Shown piece after piece: positions 1-8,292 of a stretch of 64,000 bases of DNA. Origin of the DNA: an uncultured Methanomicrobiales archaeon (GTDB lineage Archaea; Halobacteriota; Methanomicrobia; Methanomicrobiales; Methanospirillaceae); assembly GCA_903832665.1 (NCBI GenBank), contig CAILCG010000004.1, forward strand, positions 1-64,000, read 5' to 3'. The notes under the pieces are model-generated. The model saw only the letters and a list, made by a program, of their open reading frames with translations. It was not told the origin of the DNA and made no database searches. Numbering within the stretch: the stretch's first letter is position 1; every line of letters begins with the position of its first letter. Made by a program: the position numbers and the translations under genes.

Positions 1-2
1 CG

Positions 3-134
3 ATCGAAAAGGTCAAGCCAGGTCTTGAACTCGTTACCAAGCTCGCTAACGAGAAGATCTCAAAGAACAAAGCAACGCTCGAAGCACGTGCTACGTTCGG
101 TGTGGGCAAGGGACTCCGGAACCCCTACATCTAA
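3..134 (+). CDS. C-terminal fragment of an unidentified protein
   Basis: An open frame enters from the left edge and stops with TAA at 132-134, giving 43 residues that end in GKGLRNPYI. The lysine- and glutamate-rich composition and codon use look like a real gene. I do not recognise the family from this fragment. A T-rich run (TTTTTTTT) directly after the stop fits an archaeal terminator. Confidence 0.6.
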   Translation: MEKVKPGLELVTKLANEKISKNKATLEARATFGVGKGLRNPYI

Positions 135-502
135 TTTTTTTTGGTATCATTGAACCCTTTTAGTTTTCTTCTCATATCCTTGCTGTCATTTCCACCAATG
201 TGAGTGAAAAGACCCGGATATGTTAATGCAATCAAACCGACCGTTTTTTTGCTTTTTTCCTTTCTCAAAAATCCTTGCTTACTGGTGGGGCTTCGATGCG
301 TTCTATCGTTGAGACAAATTTATGATTATAAGAGCCTCTGACGATTATCAAAAACCTCGCCCAACACAATTGCATCGATATTTGACGTTTTACCGGTCCG
401 GGACGGTTTATTGAGATAGACGGAGGGGTTGAAATGACCGTAATTTAGGGTGATACTAAAAAAAAATATCTGATAGGAAATGGAGAAAAAAATGGAAGGG
501 GG
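135..502. other. Gene-free spacer, 368 bp
   Basis: No credible reading frame or RNA fold was seen. It opens with an oligo-T tract that probably ends the upstream transcript. Further T/A runs occur at 246-262 and 459-468. The gene to the right is convergent (minus strand), so this is probably a two-sided terminator region. Confidence 0.5.
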
Positions 503-983
503 CTATTGTACCTGCGGGGGGAAGGGGTAATCCTGATCAATGATTGTGTACTGTTCACCGGAAGTCATCGTCATGACCACGATAACCCGGTCGGTCCGGG
601 TAGTTCCCATCAGCGTAACGGTATCTCCCATACGGGGATTGTCCCGGTTTTGCTGTTCCCTGACGCAATCCGATCGAATCACACTGACATTCATCCGGGT
701 GACCATTCCCAGCCCTAACCCCCCATCAAACGCAACGGTGATAGAAGGGTTTTCTGTTATGGTGTTGCGGTTGACCGTTACACTCACCGCTTCGTATGCG
801 GGAATAATCTGGGTGGGGCCGGGTTCGAGCGAACAGGCCAGCAGGGAGTTGGCCGTTGGGGCTATCGGGGGATTAGTATTTGATAGGGTTGGAACAGGTG
901 CAGGGATTGCGGGTGATGACTGAAGACATCCCCCGGAAGAGTATAATAGCAAGGGAAATGAGTGCAGGAAAACGGTTTTTCAT
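503..983 (-). pseudogene. Small secreted lipoprotein with a frameshift inside the signal peptide
   Basis: The body of the protein is a 149-residue frame read from 952 down to 503. It begins in the lipobox region (SSGGC) and continues as a Pro/Thr-rich linker and a beta-rich domain ending in FPPQVQ. In that frame there is no good start: a TGA lies just upstream. In the neighbouring frame, ATG at 983 starts MKNRFPALISLAIILF, a textbook signal peptide that lacks a lipobox cysteine. Joining the two frames with one base removed near 941-947 gives signal peptide, lipobox LSGGC and mature protein. The span 503-983 is 481 nt, that is 160 codons plus one base, as expected for a single inserted base. 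A functional product from a TTG at 952 would have almost no hydrophobic leader. Family unknown. Confidence 0.55.
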
Positions 984-1115
984 ATCCAGAAATCTGTTCA
1001 TAGCCTAGATTAATTCTCCTCTCATTTCTAGAGTGCTCTATTTTTTAGAATACGGTCACCTGTAATCCTGCCAACTACTGAACTGACATGAGGGATTTTA
1101 AGATGATGTTCATCA

Positions 1116-2273
1116 ATGGAACCAAGTAGATCCTTGCACCTCAGTGTGCAACCGTCTCCGGGCATATGCTCTTTAAGGCACATAGCTGGAAATGGCGTCC
1201 CTGTTCATGATCGTGTCTCCCCCTACTCATCCTACGCACAAAAAACGTTTATCGGTAAAAGGCTAAAGATCACTATCCAGCACACCGGGTGGAGAGACCT
1301 GAAGACCAATATCCTACGCTTCGCAACGATCGTTTCGCTCCTCCTATGTATGATTACACCCGTTTTCGCATCCGTATATTACACAACCAGCGCTCCGGAT
1401 ATTATTACCAAGGGTGACACCTTTACCATCAGCGGTACCGATGCGGAAAACGGCATGGCTACCCTCTGGATCATTGGCAGGAATTACTTTGATACTTTCG
1501 CTATCACCCCCGACCGGCACGGGAATTTTTCATTCTCGCTCAAACCCACTGCGACCGAAAAGTTCTCCAGCGGCCAGTATGCCGTAGTACTTCAGAACCC
1601 GGGTCCGGACGGCATAATGGAGATTGAACCCGGTACTGACAATAACGGGAACCTGACCCTCATGAACAGGGGAAAAATTATTGAAAAACTGGGGACTCTC
1701 CAGGATTTCAAAGGAAATGTCCAGCCGGTAGTTGCGGTCCTTGCCAATTCTGCAAAGATACCGGGCGTTGATGACACATTCGTTACGGAATATTTTTTTG
1801 TAGAAGAACCGTCTGTGCAGTTCGATAACCTTATTGCCGGCATTCCTTCAAAACTCCCTGACAAGATTACCGGGGAAAGCATCGCTTTTACCGGTACAAC
1901 AAATATGGGTCGGGAGAATTACCTCCGTGCCCACATCTATAACCAGAGTACCAATGTGCTCATAACCTCGAACACCCTGCCCGTTATGGCAGGTGGCCGG
2001 ATAAACCGCTGGAGTTACGAAATCAATGCCCCCGGCCTGCCTTCTGGTGAATACTACCTGACTGTCGGTTGGGAAAAAACAAATAAAACCGGTACGGGTG
2101 TAGCAGTGTTTTCCGTGAAAAATCAGAATTCATCCATGCCTCCACCACCCCAGTACCCGGGTATGGAAAAAATCGTGCCGCGTGATGATGGATTCACGTT
2201 CCTCCTTCTTACGATAGGCGGAGTGCTTATTGTTATCCTGATTATCTATGCCGTTGGGAAAAATAACCGGTAG
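1116..2273 (+). CDS. Secreted, membrane-anchored surface protein
   Basis: The frame is 385 codons from ATG 1116, but the first 61 residues look like non-coding read-through. A typical signal peptide (ILRFATIVSLLLCMITPVFAS) starts at about residue 66. The most natural start would be near 1299, where CTG is preceded by GGTGGAG; no ATG, GTG or TTG lies close to the leader. The mature part is beta-rich, with a KGDTFTISGT segment followed by GNFSFSLKPTATEKFSSGQY and PGPDG. This resembles the repetitive surface proteins (DUF3821-like) common in Methanoregula. A Pro-rich linker precedes a C-terminal transmembrane helix (FLLLTIGGVLIVILIIYAV) and the tail GKNNR. Probably an outward-facing anchored protein; function unknown. 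Confidence 0.7.
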   Translation: MEPSRSLHLSVQPSPGICSLRHIAGNGVPVHDRVSPYSSYAQKTFIGKRLKITIQHTGWRDLKTNILRFATIVSLLLCMITPVFASVYYTTSAPDIITKGDTFTISGTDAENGMATLWIIGRNYFDTFAITPDRHGNFSFSLKPTATEKFSSGQYAVVLQNPGPDGIMEIEPGTDNNGNLTLMNRGKIIEKLGTLQDFKGNVQPVVAVLANSAKIPGVDDTFVTEYFFVEEPSVQFDNLIAGIPSKLPDKITGESIAFTGTTNMGRENYLRAHIYNQSTNVLITSNTLPVMAGGRINRWSYEINAPGLPSGEYYLTVGWEKTNKTGTGVAVFSVKNQNSSMPPPPQYPGMEKIVPRDDGFTFLLLTIGGVLIVILIIYAVGKNNR

Positions 2274-2284
2274 ACGTTAATCAA

Positions 2285-2773
2285 TTACTCTTTTTTTGTA
2301 ACGGTTACGGGATCAAGCGTTGCGTCTATCATCAGATCGAAGGCGATCATATCCAGCCAGCCTGCTTTCTCGAACATGCTCATGAAACAGACACCGATGA
2401 CGGTGACCGGGCTGTGCTGCCGGATGAGTGCCTGGACCTCCTCTTTTGTCAGTGGCATGTTTGGCATAGCCATCCCCCCCATAATCACGATTATCTTGGG
2501 ATGCAGCTGAGCTGGATCCCCGCACACCTGCATTCCGACATCGGGAACTTCGATAATCTTTTTTGCTTTTGACTCGTCGAGAAGCGGGACAAAAACCTGT
2601 TCAAGATGCATTCCCCGCATGCTCATCGCCAGTAGCTCGACAAATGGCGTGCAGGTTCCAACGCATCCGTAGTAGACAATCTGGTCTCCGTTCGTGATTT
2701 TTCGGGATTGCAGGTATTCTTTGAACGGCCGGAGGATCCCGGGAACGCTCCTGAAAATTTCTTTGGTAACCAT
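2285..2773 (-). CDS. DUF2124-like archaeal protein
   Basis: This is a soluble protein of 162 residues starting MVTKEIFRSVPGILRPFKEY. I chose ATG 2773 because GAAGAGA lies upstream as ribosome-binding site and the extra 35 residues of the longer frame look unconserved. Visible features are VYYGCVGTCTPFVELLA (two cysteines near residues 36-40), a Rossmann-like strand KIIVIMGGMAMP, and VTVIGVCFMSMFEKAGW. The order and length match my memory of the DUF2124 family of methanogens. No function is established. It converges on the surface-protein gene to its left. Confidence 0.6.
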   Translation of the reverse strand: MVTKEIFRSVPGILRPFKEYLQSRKITNGDQIVYYGCVGTCTPFVELLAMSMRGMHLEQVFVPLLDESKAKKIIEVPDVGMQVCGDPAQLHPKIIVIMGGMAMPNMPLTKEEVQALIRQHSPVTVIGVCFMSMFEKAGWLDMIAFDLMIDATLDPVTVTKKE

Positions 2774-2909
2774 AGTACTGATCTCTTCAGAAAAGATGAT
2801 AAAATTACGGTAAAATCGTAAGAAAACGATAATTGAACTGTCCCGGACTGGCATAAAAAAGGGAACTGCACCCTTCATGAAAACGGAAGTTTCCTCATAA
2901 AATCTTAGA

Positions 2910-3713
2910 TTATTTCATTGTCAGCATTGCGGCAGCACTGAGATGAATCTCGTGCTTTTTGACCGCGTCAACAATGCTGCTGCGGAACTCGTTATTGAGC
3001 CGGGCAATACCGCTGTTTAAAGAAAGGACTGCACCCTCCTGGTGCTTTACCACAATCTCCTGCATATCGGAACGCTTTGCATCGATCTGTTCGGAAAATT
3101 TCCTGATTTCAGTAATGTCCACTCCTTTTCCCGCGAGGGTGAGCAGGAGAGCCGAGCGTTTTTCGGCGCTGGTGTTGAATGCGGCGAGGCGGGCACTGCC
3201 TTTCATCAGCCACAACGAGTCAGAGGTACGTTCAAAGGAAGTCTCTGCATCCGCCTCAGATTCGCTGATGTTCGCTTTCAGATCCACGTCATTACCGTTG
3301 AAGGTGGCCATCTGAATATTTGTTTCATCCAAAAAACGTAATGATTGTGCCTTCATCTCATCCCGCGCGGCAGTGATCTCGTCAGAAGTATATAAGAGGG
3401 GAATCGAAGATGCCGCAGCGAGATAATCTTCCTGTATCCACCGGAGATTGGTAGTACCTGTTCCCTCGGTTATCCGGTCGATATACCCGATCACCCCATT
3501 CATACGGGCCTGCTGCATGACACCAACATATGCAGTATGGGTTTTGAGGAATGCGATATCTTCAGGGTTATCCTTGTTAAGTGGCCCGGTGCTTTGGGGG
3601 ATATCTGCGTTCTCCAGAATAGCGCTGGCAAATGGTGTAAAAATCGCGAAAGAAATTGCTATACAAGCTATAATCCATACAAACCGCTGACGACTGTCCA
3701 AGAACCCCACCAT
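2910..3713 (-). CDS. Secreted helical protein of unknown function
   Basis: The product is 267 residues. ATG 3713 was chosen because GGGTGGGGTGAAG precedes it closely and the following residues form a signal peptide (FVWIIACIAISFAIFTPFASA). The mature part is alpha-helical, rich in Ala, Glu and Ser, with no cysteine. It has no second transmembrane span or lipobox, so it is probably released or peripheral. I recognise no domain. It lies upstream of, and in the same direction as, the DUF2124-like gene, about 135 bp away. Confidence 0.65.
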   Translation of the reverse strand: MVGFLDSRQRFVWIIACIAISFAIFTPFASAILENADIPQSTGPLNKDNPEDIAFLKTHTAYVGVMQQARMNGVIGYIDRITEGTGTTNLRWIQEDYLAAASSIPLLYTSDEITAARDEMKAQSLRFLDETNIQMATFNGNDVDLKANISESEADAETSFERTSDSLWLMKGSARLAAFNTSAEKRSALLLTLAGKGVDITEIRKFSEQIDAKRSDMQEIVVKHQEGAVLSLNSGIARLNNEFRSSIVDAVKKHEIHLSAAAMLTMK

Positions 3714-3945
3714 CTTCACCCCACCCAGATACTGCGAGTAGTTGTTCTCAAGGTGCGAGTCCTGGCAGATAATATTGCTCGGATGGGAAAAGTTATTCAT
3801 CGAACCTGCAGGTTAGCTCATAGCCTCCCGCTCCCAGTAACGTTCAGATCCGATTGATGGGAACTAAAAATTTCCCCGGGTTCCCGCGGGCGAAATACTA
3901 TACCCCTGGGTAACGAAGATCTACACTACGAGAGGAGAGGGCGGC

Positions 3946-4716
3946 GTGAAGAGCGGTTTTTTTTTTACAAGGGGACAGGCAAATATTATTAACGACGATC
4001 TTTTCTCCACCCGCCTTATTGCACCGGAGAGTATCGATCTCGCCATTACGTCCCCCCCGTACAATGTGGATATCCAGTATAACAGTCACGATGACCAGAT
4101 CACCTATGAGAATTATCTCGCATTCTCAAAACGCTGGATGAAACGCTGTTATGGCTGGCTGAAAGACGACGGGCGGTTCTGTCTCAATATCCCGCTCGAT
4201 AAGAACAAAGGCGGCCAGCAGAGCGTTGGCGCTGATCTGACAACGATCGCAAAGAAATGCGGGTTTGCGTACCATTCCACTATTGTCTGGAACGAGGGGA
4301 ATATCTCCCGCCGGACCGCATGGGGCTCGTGGCAGAGTGCATCCGCACCCTATGTTATCGCACCCGTTGAACTCATCGTGGTTCTCTATAAAAATACCTG
4401 GAAGAAGACGAGCGGATCCCGGGAATCTGACATCAGCCGGGAAGAGTTCATGGCATGGACGAACGGGTTGTGGACCTTCAACGGAGAACGCAAGACCCGG
4501 ATTGGCCATCCTGCCCCGTTCCCCTTGGAACTGCCGGTAAGATGCATGAAACTGTTCTCATTCGTTGGGGATACGGTACTCGATCCGTTTATGGGCAGTG
4601 GTTCGACCCTTGTTGCCGCATCCCTGTGCAACCGGAAGGGGATCGGAATCGAGATAGATCCCCACTACTGTGAAATTGCAGCAGGAAGGATAGAAAAAGA
4701 GGGACCGGGTAATTAG
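3946..4716 (+). CDS. DNA methyltransferase, beta class (N4-cytosine or N6-adenine)
   Basis: The protein has 256 residues from GTG 3946, preceded by GAGAGGAGAGGG. The catalytic motif TSPPY is at residues 35-39 and the SAM-binding motif DPFMGSGST at about 212-220. This order (catalytic before SAM site) is the beta class, and the target-recognition part lies between them. The ending GIGIEIDPHYCEIAAGRI is the usual motif X/I neighbourhood. No endonuclease gene adjoins it: a secreted protein is upstream (divergent) and DUF362 downstream, so it appears to be an orphan methylase. The sequence specificity cannot be read from the protein. It shares layout with the second methylase at 31871-32794. Confidence 0.88.
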   Translation: MKSGFFFTRGQANIINDDLFSTRLIAPESIDLAITSPPYNVDIQYNSHDDQITYENYLAFSKRWMKRCYGWLKDDGRFCLNIPLDKNKGGQQSVGADLTTIAKKCGFAYHSTIVWNEGNISRRTAWGSWQSASAPYVIAPVELIVVLYKNTWKKTSGSRESDISREEFMAWTNGLWTFNGERKTRIGHPAPFPLELPVRCMKLFSFVGDTVLDPFMGSGSTLVAASLCNRKGIGIEIDPHYCEIAAGRIEKEGPGN

Positions 4717-4909
4717 TGCAGAATTCTTCGAAGAACCGTCATCTCTTTTCGGTTGCACTATCTTTTTTTTGGGTGAGATTCAATTTTTTTCTCCGTCAAC
4801 AGTCTGAGTTGATTCGTCATCCTTTGTCGTATCTAAAACTCCGCAAGGAAACCGGACCCCCCAAATCGGGCGAATATTCATAACGTATGGCGCGATATCG
4901 TAGAATCAG

Positions 4910-5830
4910 ATGACCCCGTCAGGAAAAGCGGAAATATTCATCGCTGGTGCATCGGACCGGAGGAGTGGCGTTGAGAGGGTGTTGACCGAATTTGACCTAT
5001 CCGGTTTTTCCGGTACATCTGTCGCCATCAAGGCGAACTACAACAGCGCAGATCCTCCTCCTGCGTCCACCCATATTGACACGCTGGATGCTCTCTGCAG
5101 TGCGATTCTTGAACAGAAACCCGCAGGACTTACTCTCGGAGAACGCAGCCGGATGGGAAACACCCGCACTGTTCTGAACGAGATGGGTGTGACTGCCCTT
5201 TCCCGCGAGCGGGGCTTTGCGATGATCGTGCTTGATGAGCTCGAACGTAATGGCTGGCACGAGATCCAGGCACCCGGTCTTCACTGGTTACGGGGGTTTT
5301 ACCTGGCTAACATTTTTGCCCGGGCTGACCGGGTGGTGCAGACCTGCTGTCTCAAAACCCACCGGTATGGTGGGCACTTTACCCTATCGCTCAAAAATTC
5401 CGTGGGTCTTGTAGCAAAACGGGTTCCCGGACTTGATTACAATTTTATGAATGAACTGCATGGATCCCCTTACCAGCGCAGGATGATTGCCGAGATCAAC
5501 AAGTTCCACCGGACAGATCTGATCGTGCTTGATGCAGTTGAGGGGTTTTCAAGCGGGGGGCCGGACCATGGAAAACTTATCAAACCGGACGTAATGATTG
5601 CCGGCACAGATCGGGTTGCCATCGATGCGACCGGCGTTGCCCTGCTCCGTTCATTCGGGACTGTTCCTGACGTGATGAATGGCGGGATATTTGAACTGGA
5701 ACAGATCGCCCGGGCTGCCGAACTGGGTGTGGGGGTGGCGTCTGCGGATCAGATAAAACTCGTCCCGCTGGATAAAGCGGGCGAGGTAGCAGCCCAGAAG
5801 ATACAATCCCAGTTGGATGAGAACCGGTAG
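4910..5830 (+). CDS. DUF362 domain protein
   Basis: The protein has 306 residues. It matches DUF362 by its opening (VAIKANYNSADPPPASTHID), the central KTHRYGGHFTLSLKNSVGLV, and IVLDAVEGFSSGGPDHGK followed by AGTDRVAIDATGVALLR. The family is widespread in methanogens and has no settled biochemical function. Some members carry a ferredoxin domain; this one does not. A TATA-like and A/T-rich leader lies before ATG 4910. A second, divergent copy is at 59008-60099. Confidence 0.82.
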   Translation: MTPSGKAEIFIAGASDRRSGVERVLTEFDLSGFSGTSVAIKANYNSADPPPASTHIDTLDALCSAILEQKPAGLTLGERSRMGNTRTVLNEMGVTALSRERGFAMIVLDELERNGWHEIQAPGLHWLRGFYLANIFARADRVVQTCCLKTHRYGGHFTLSLKNSVGLVAKRVPGLDYNFMNELHGSPYQRRMIAEINKFHRTDLIVLDAVEGFSSGGPDHGKLIKPDVMIAGTDRVAIDATGVALLRSFGTVPDVMNGGIFELEQIARAAELGVGVASADQIKLVPLDKAGEVAAQKIQSQLDENR

Positions 5831-5984
5831 ATTGGAGATTACCTTTTTCATATTCATTTAATGAAAACCTCATGCAGTGTTGTATGACCTTATCTTGATC
5901 AATTCGCACCATTTCGGTTGACTGAGGTTTTCGGGCTTTTTTTTATTTCGGCTCATCGGGAAATTTCTGATATCTTTGTCAACC

Positions 5985-6135
5985 AGTGGGACCCGCGAAT
6001 GATGGGTAAACCAGGAACCGGTAGGCTCTCCCCTCAGAAAAGAGAGGAACCCCCCTTGGGGGTCGGGCCAACCTTTAAGGAAAATGATGCCCCCCCTCTC
6101 ATTGTTATGAGGGGGTACCCCCCACCCCATCCATA
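5985..6135. repeat. G/C-block intergenic element with hairpins (copy 1)
   Basis: This spacer element holds three C/G symmetries: ACCCCCCTTGGGGGT at 6049-6063, a stem CCCCCTCTCAT against ATGAGGGGG around 6090-6115, and the perfect palindrome GGGGGTACCCCC at 6111-6122. The last roughly 34 bp match a segment at 60469-60500 closely (C7, TCT, TTGTT, GAG, GGGGTACC, then CC), so this is a dispersed repeat rather than chance. Both copies sit downstream of a DUF362 gene. Confidence 0.55.
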
Positions 6136-6166
6136 ATCCAGTCCGGCGTGGGAAAAGGAAATTTTG

Positions 6167-6219
6167 TCACATGTACATGTGATTAACGCATGTACATGCT
6201 ACAATCACATGTACATGTT
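6167..6219. promoter_or_regulatory. Three palindromic boxes spaced exactly 19 bp
   Basis: The core CATGTACATG occurs at 6170-6179, 6189-6198 and 6208-6217, each start 19 bp after the last. The first box extends to a perfect 16-bp palindrome (TCACATGTACATGTGA, 6167-6182), the second to 12 bp (GCATGTACATGC), the third to 12 bp (ACATGTACATGT). The regular array of dyads upstream of the gene at 6421 looks like an operator for a multimeric regulator. The distance to the ATG (about 200 bp) leaves the target promoter open. Confidence 0.6.
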
Positions 6220-6420
6220 ACTCAAGGTTGATCCGTTTTGAAAAAAAAGTTCAAAGCCGGGTCTCCGGTTCGAGGGATGCCCCTGTCCCTTTCCTTTCCG
6301 GTCGTTGCCGCGACCACAAATGGTCTGAGAACACACAGGTATCCTGTATGTGAAAAAAAGGGAATAAAACCATTACACATAATTACTGGTCCGTATCACG
6401 TTACACAATCGTTCTCTCTT

Positions 6421-7221
6421 ATGACCACGCCGCTGACTGCTTATATCGATATGGAATTTGCCGGAATCTATGGCACGCACCAGCGAATGCAGATCCCTAT
6501 CGAGATTGGTGTGGTCCTGCATAATCCTGAAACCGATGCCCTCTCCTTTGCGGGAAAACCCTTTCAGGCAGATATCGAAGTGGAATTGTGGAAGAACATC
6601 TTAAACGAGGTTGGAAAGCGGGTTGATGCCCGCAGGAGAGTCTTCAACCTTGCCGAACCTGCCCGCACCCAGACTTTCGATCACCGGTTCCACCTGGGTT
6701 CTGCCGGTGCCCGCAAAGCCCGCACTGCAATCGCCGAGGTGAGCAACGATCTCCGCCTCTTTATGCAGGCCCTGAACAGCAGGAACATCGGGACCCTGGT
6801 CTTTTTTGCCCGCCAGAGGGAGATGGTGGCATTCCGTCAGGCCCGGGTGAGGACAGATGGATTTCTCACCCGCGACATCCAACACGAGATCGCCCATGCG
6901 ATGCAGCTCAGGGAACAGATCTCTCTTGATCGCATGTCAATGATCATCGGGTTTGGCATCTCCAGCACTACCATAAAGTCTTTGCATCTTTCCTACACGA
7001 TCCCTCCCCAGTACCAGTACGTGATCAAACCGCACAAGGCCATCGGCGATGCTGCCCGGATGTTCCTTGTAGACCGGGAGTTCGGACAATACCAGACTGA
7101 GGTTATGGCGGGGATAGAAGATCATCTTCTCCAGTACGAGAAGGCAAGGGAAGCTGCACGGATACTAAGGGAAGAAGTGCAGACCGATGTGCCGGGTGAT
7201 CAGGAACCGGATGAAAACTGA
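6421..7221 (+). CDS. DEDDh-like exonuclease-fold protein (tentative)
   Basis: The protein has 266 residues from ATG 6421. The frame extends upstream to TTG 6238, but that part covers the spacer downstream of the palindromic boxes and looks non-coding. AYIDMEF (D10, E12) resembles the Exo I DxE motif of DnaQ-type nucleases. HKAIGD near residue 215 fits the Hx4D Exo III motif. The expected Exo II aspartate is not evident; the aligned stretch reads FFARQREMVAF. So it may be a real nuclease of an unusual kind or an RNase H-fold protein that lost activity. The C-terminus is charged and probably disordered. Confidence 0.5.
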   Translation: MTTPLTAYIDMEFAGIYGTHQRMQIPIEIGVVLHNPETDALSFAGKPFQADIEVELWKNILNEVGKRVDARRRVFNLAEPARTQTFDHRFHLGSAGARKARTAIAEVSNDLRLFMQALNSRNIGTLVFFARQREMVAFRQARVRTDGFLTRDIQHEIAHAMQLREQISLDRMSMIIGFGISSTTIKSLHLSYTIPPQYQYVIKPHKAIGDAARMFLVDREFGQYQTEVMAGIEDHLLQYEKAREAARILREEVQTDVPGDQEPDEN

Positions 7222-7374
7222 TCCGGTAACGCAGAGATTCCAGGATTTCCGCTTTGGTGAGCAATACCGCACGATGAAACTTATCAGGGCTGGATTTCTC
7301 TGTTTTTAGGGTAATCCTGCAAAAAAAGACCGTTTCCGACCAAAAAACTATGTGAATATCCCTCTCATTGTATA

Positions 7375-7605
7375 ATGATCATGCACTACACCATCATCCT
7401 CGATGCTCAGGCAGAAGGCGGATTTACCGCCCGGTGCGTTGAGTTATCGGAGGCTCTTGGCCGGGGCAGCACACAGGGCGAAGCACTTGCCAGTATTCGT
7501 GAATCCATTGAACTGGTTCAGGTGGCCTACAGTGAAGTCCTGCACAAGACCATAGGTGCAGTCAACTCCGAGATCATCAGGATCGAAGTAGCTGACGCAG
7601 TGTGA
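7375..7605 (+). CDS. HicB-like (UPF0150) small protein, orphan
   Basis: The protein has 76 residues from ATG 7375, or ATG 7381 six bases on. It shows the HicB N-terminal fold: YTIILDAQAEGGFTARCVEL, then GRGSTQGEALASIRESIEL. HicB is the antitoxin of HicAB pairs, where a HicA mRNA-nuclease of about 60 residues lies next to it. Here neither the 153-bp upstream gap nor the downstream sequence encodes HicA. There is no C-terminal DNA-binding domain. It may be a solitary member with a different role. Confidence 0.75.
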   Translation: MIMHYTIILDAQAEGGFTARCVELSEALGRGSTQGEALASIRESIELVQVAYSEVLHKTIGAVNSEIIRIEVADAV

Positions 7606-7715
7606 GTCCTACCGGAAACTTCCGGGGGGTCTTTACCAACAAATTTCTCTATTTTTCCTCGTGAATGCAATTCAGCCGTTGAGGAAGGAATTCTCCTTGA
7701 ATCGTATATAAAAGA

Positions 7716-8156
7716 TCAGAGTAATGTCTCTAAGATCTCCCCGGCGTCCCGCACGAACTTTGCACATTTCGTGTGAAACAGTTTTCTCTCCCGTGCGAGT
7801 GCGAGTGCATTTGGATCGGAAAGATTGTGCCCGATCAGGTCCGTGCAGTTCAGCGAGTGATTTCGCCTCAGGAACTCTGCGATAAACGCGTTGGCGGTTT
7901 CGTAGGTTTTGTCTTTTGCAGCCAGATCGTCCAGACGGGTACGCCCGTACTTCATGCCGATCACCATGAGGCCTCCTGTCACCGCACCGCAGGTATTGCC
8001 CGTGTGTGCCATACCCCCGCCGAGAGCACAGGAGAGTTTAAGGGCAGTCTCGCGATCGATTCCGTAATCTTCTGCAAATGCAACGCAGACGGCCTGCGAA
8101 CAGGAAAATCCGTTCGTGAACGTGGCTGCGGCGTCATCCGCACGGGTCACTGTCAT
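7716..8156 (-). CDS. C_GCAxxG_C_C family protein
   Basis: The 146-residue protein carries the family signature: FSCSQAVC near residues 18-24, then GNTCGAVTGGLM near 55, LNCTDLIG near 105, and KCAKFV near the end. The spaced cysteines suggest a redox or metal-binding role, but the function is not established for the family. No export signal is present. It is convergent or isolated relative to its neighbours, with the aminotransferase gene divergent to its right. Confidence 0.85.
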   Translation of the reverse strand: MTVTRADDAAATFTNGFSCSQAVCVAFAEDYGIDRETALKLSCALGGGMAHTGNTCGAVTGGLMVIGMKYGRTRLDDLAAKDKTYETANAFIAEFLRRNHSLNCTDLIGHNLSDPNALALARERKLFHTKCAKFVRDAGEILETLL

Positions 8157-8292
8157 GATGTACCGGTTGGACTATACAGAAAATAAGGTGATAGGGTAAC
8201 CGGTGAGGAACGAAAACACCTGGCTGGATGCACGGCTTTTTTGGGATACATCGCCAATCAGGTACCGGTATACCTAAAAGCGGGAGCATTTC

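Noticed and set aside
540-923. 127-codon plus-strand frame
   Set aside because: The opposite strand has the lipobox, the Pro/Thr linker and secreted-protein composition; the plus frame has no recognisable feature.
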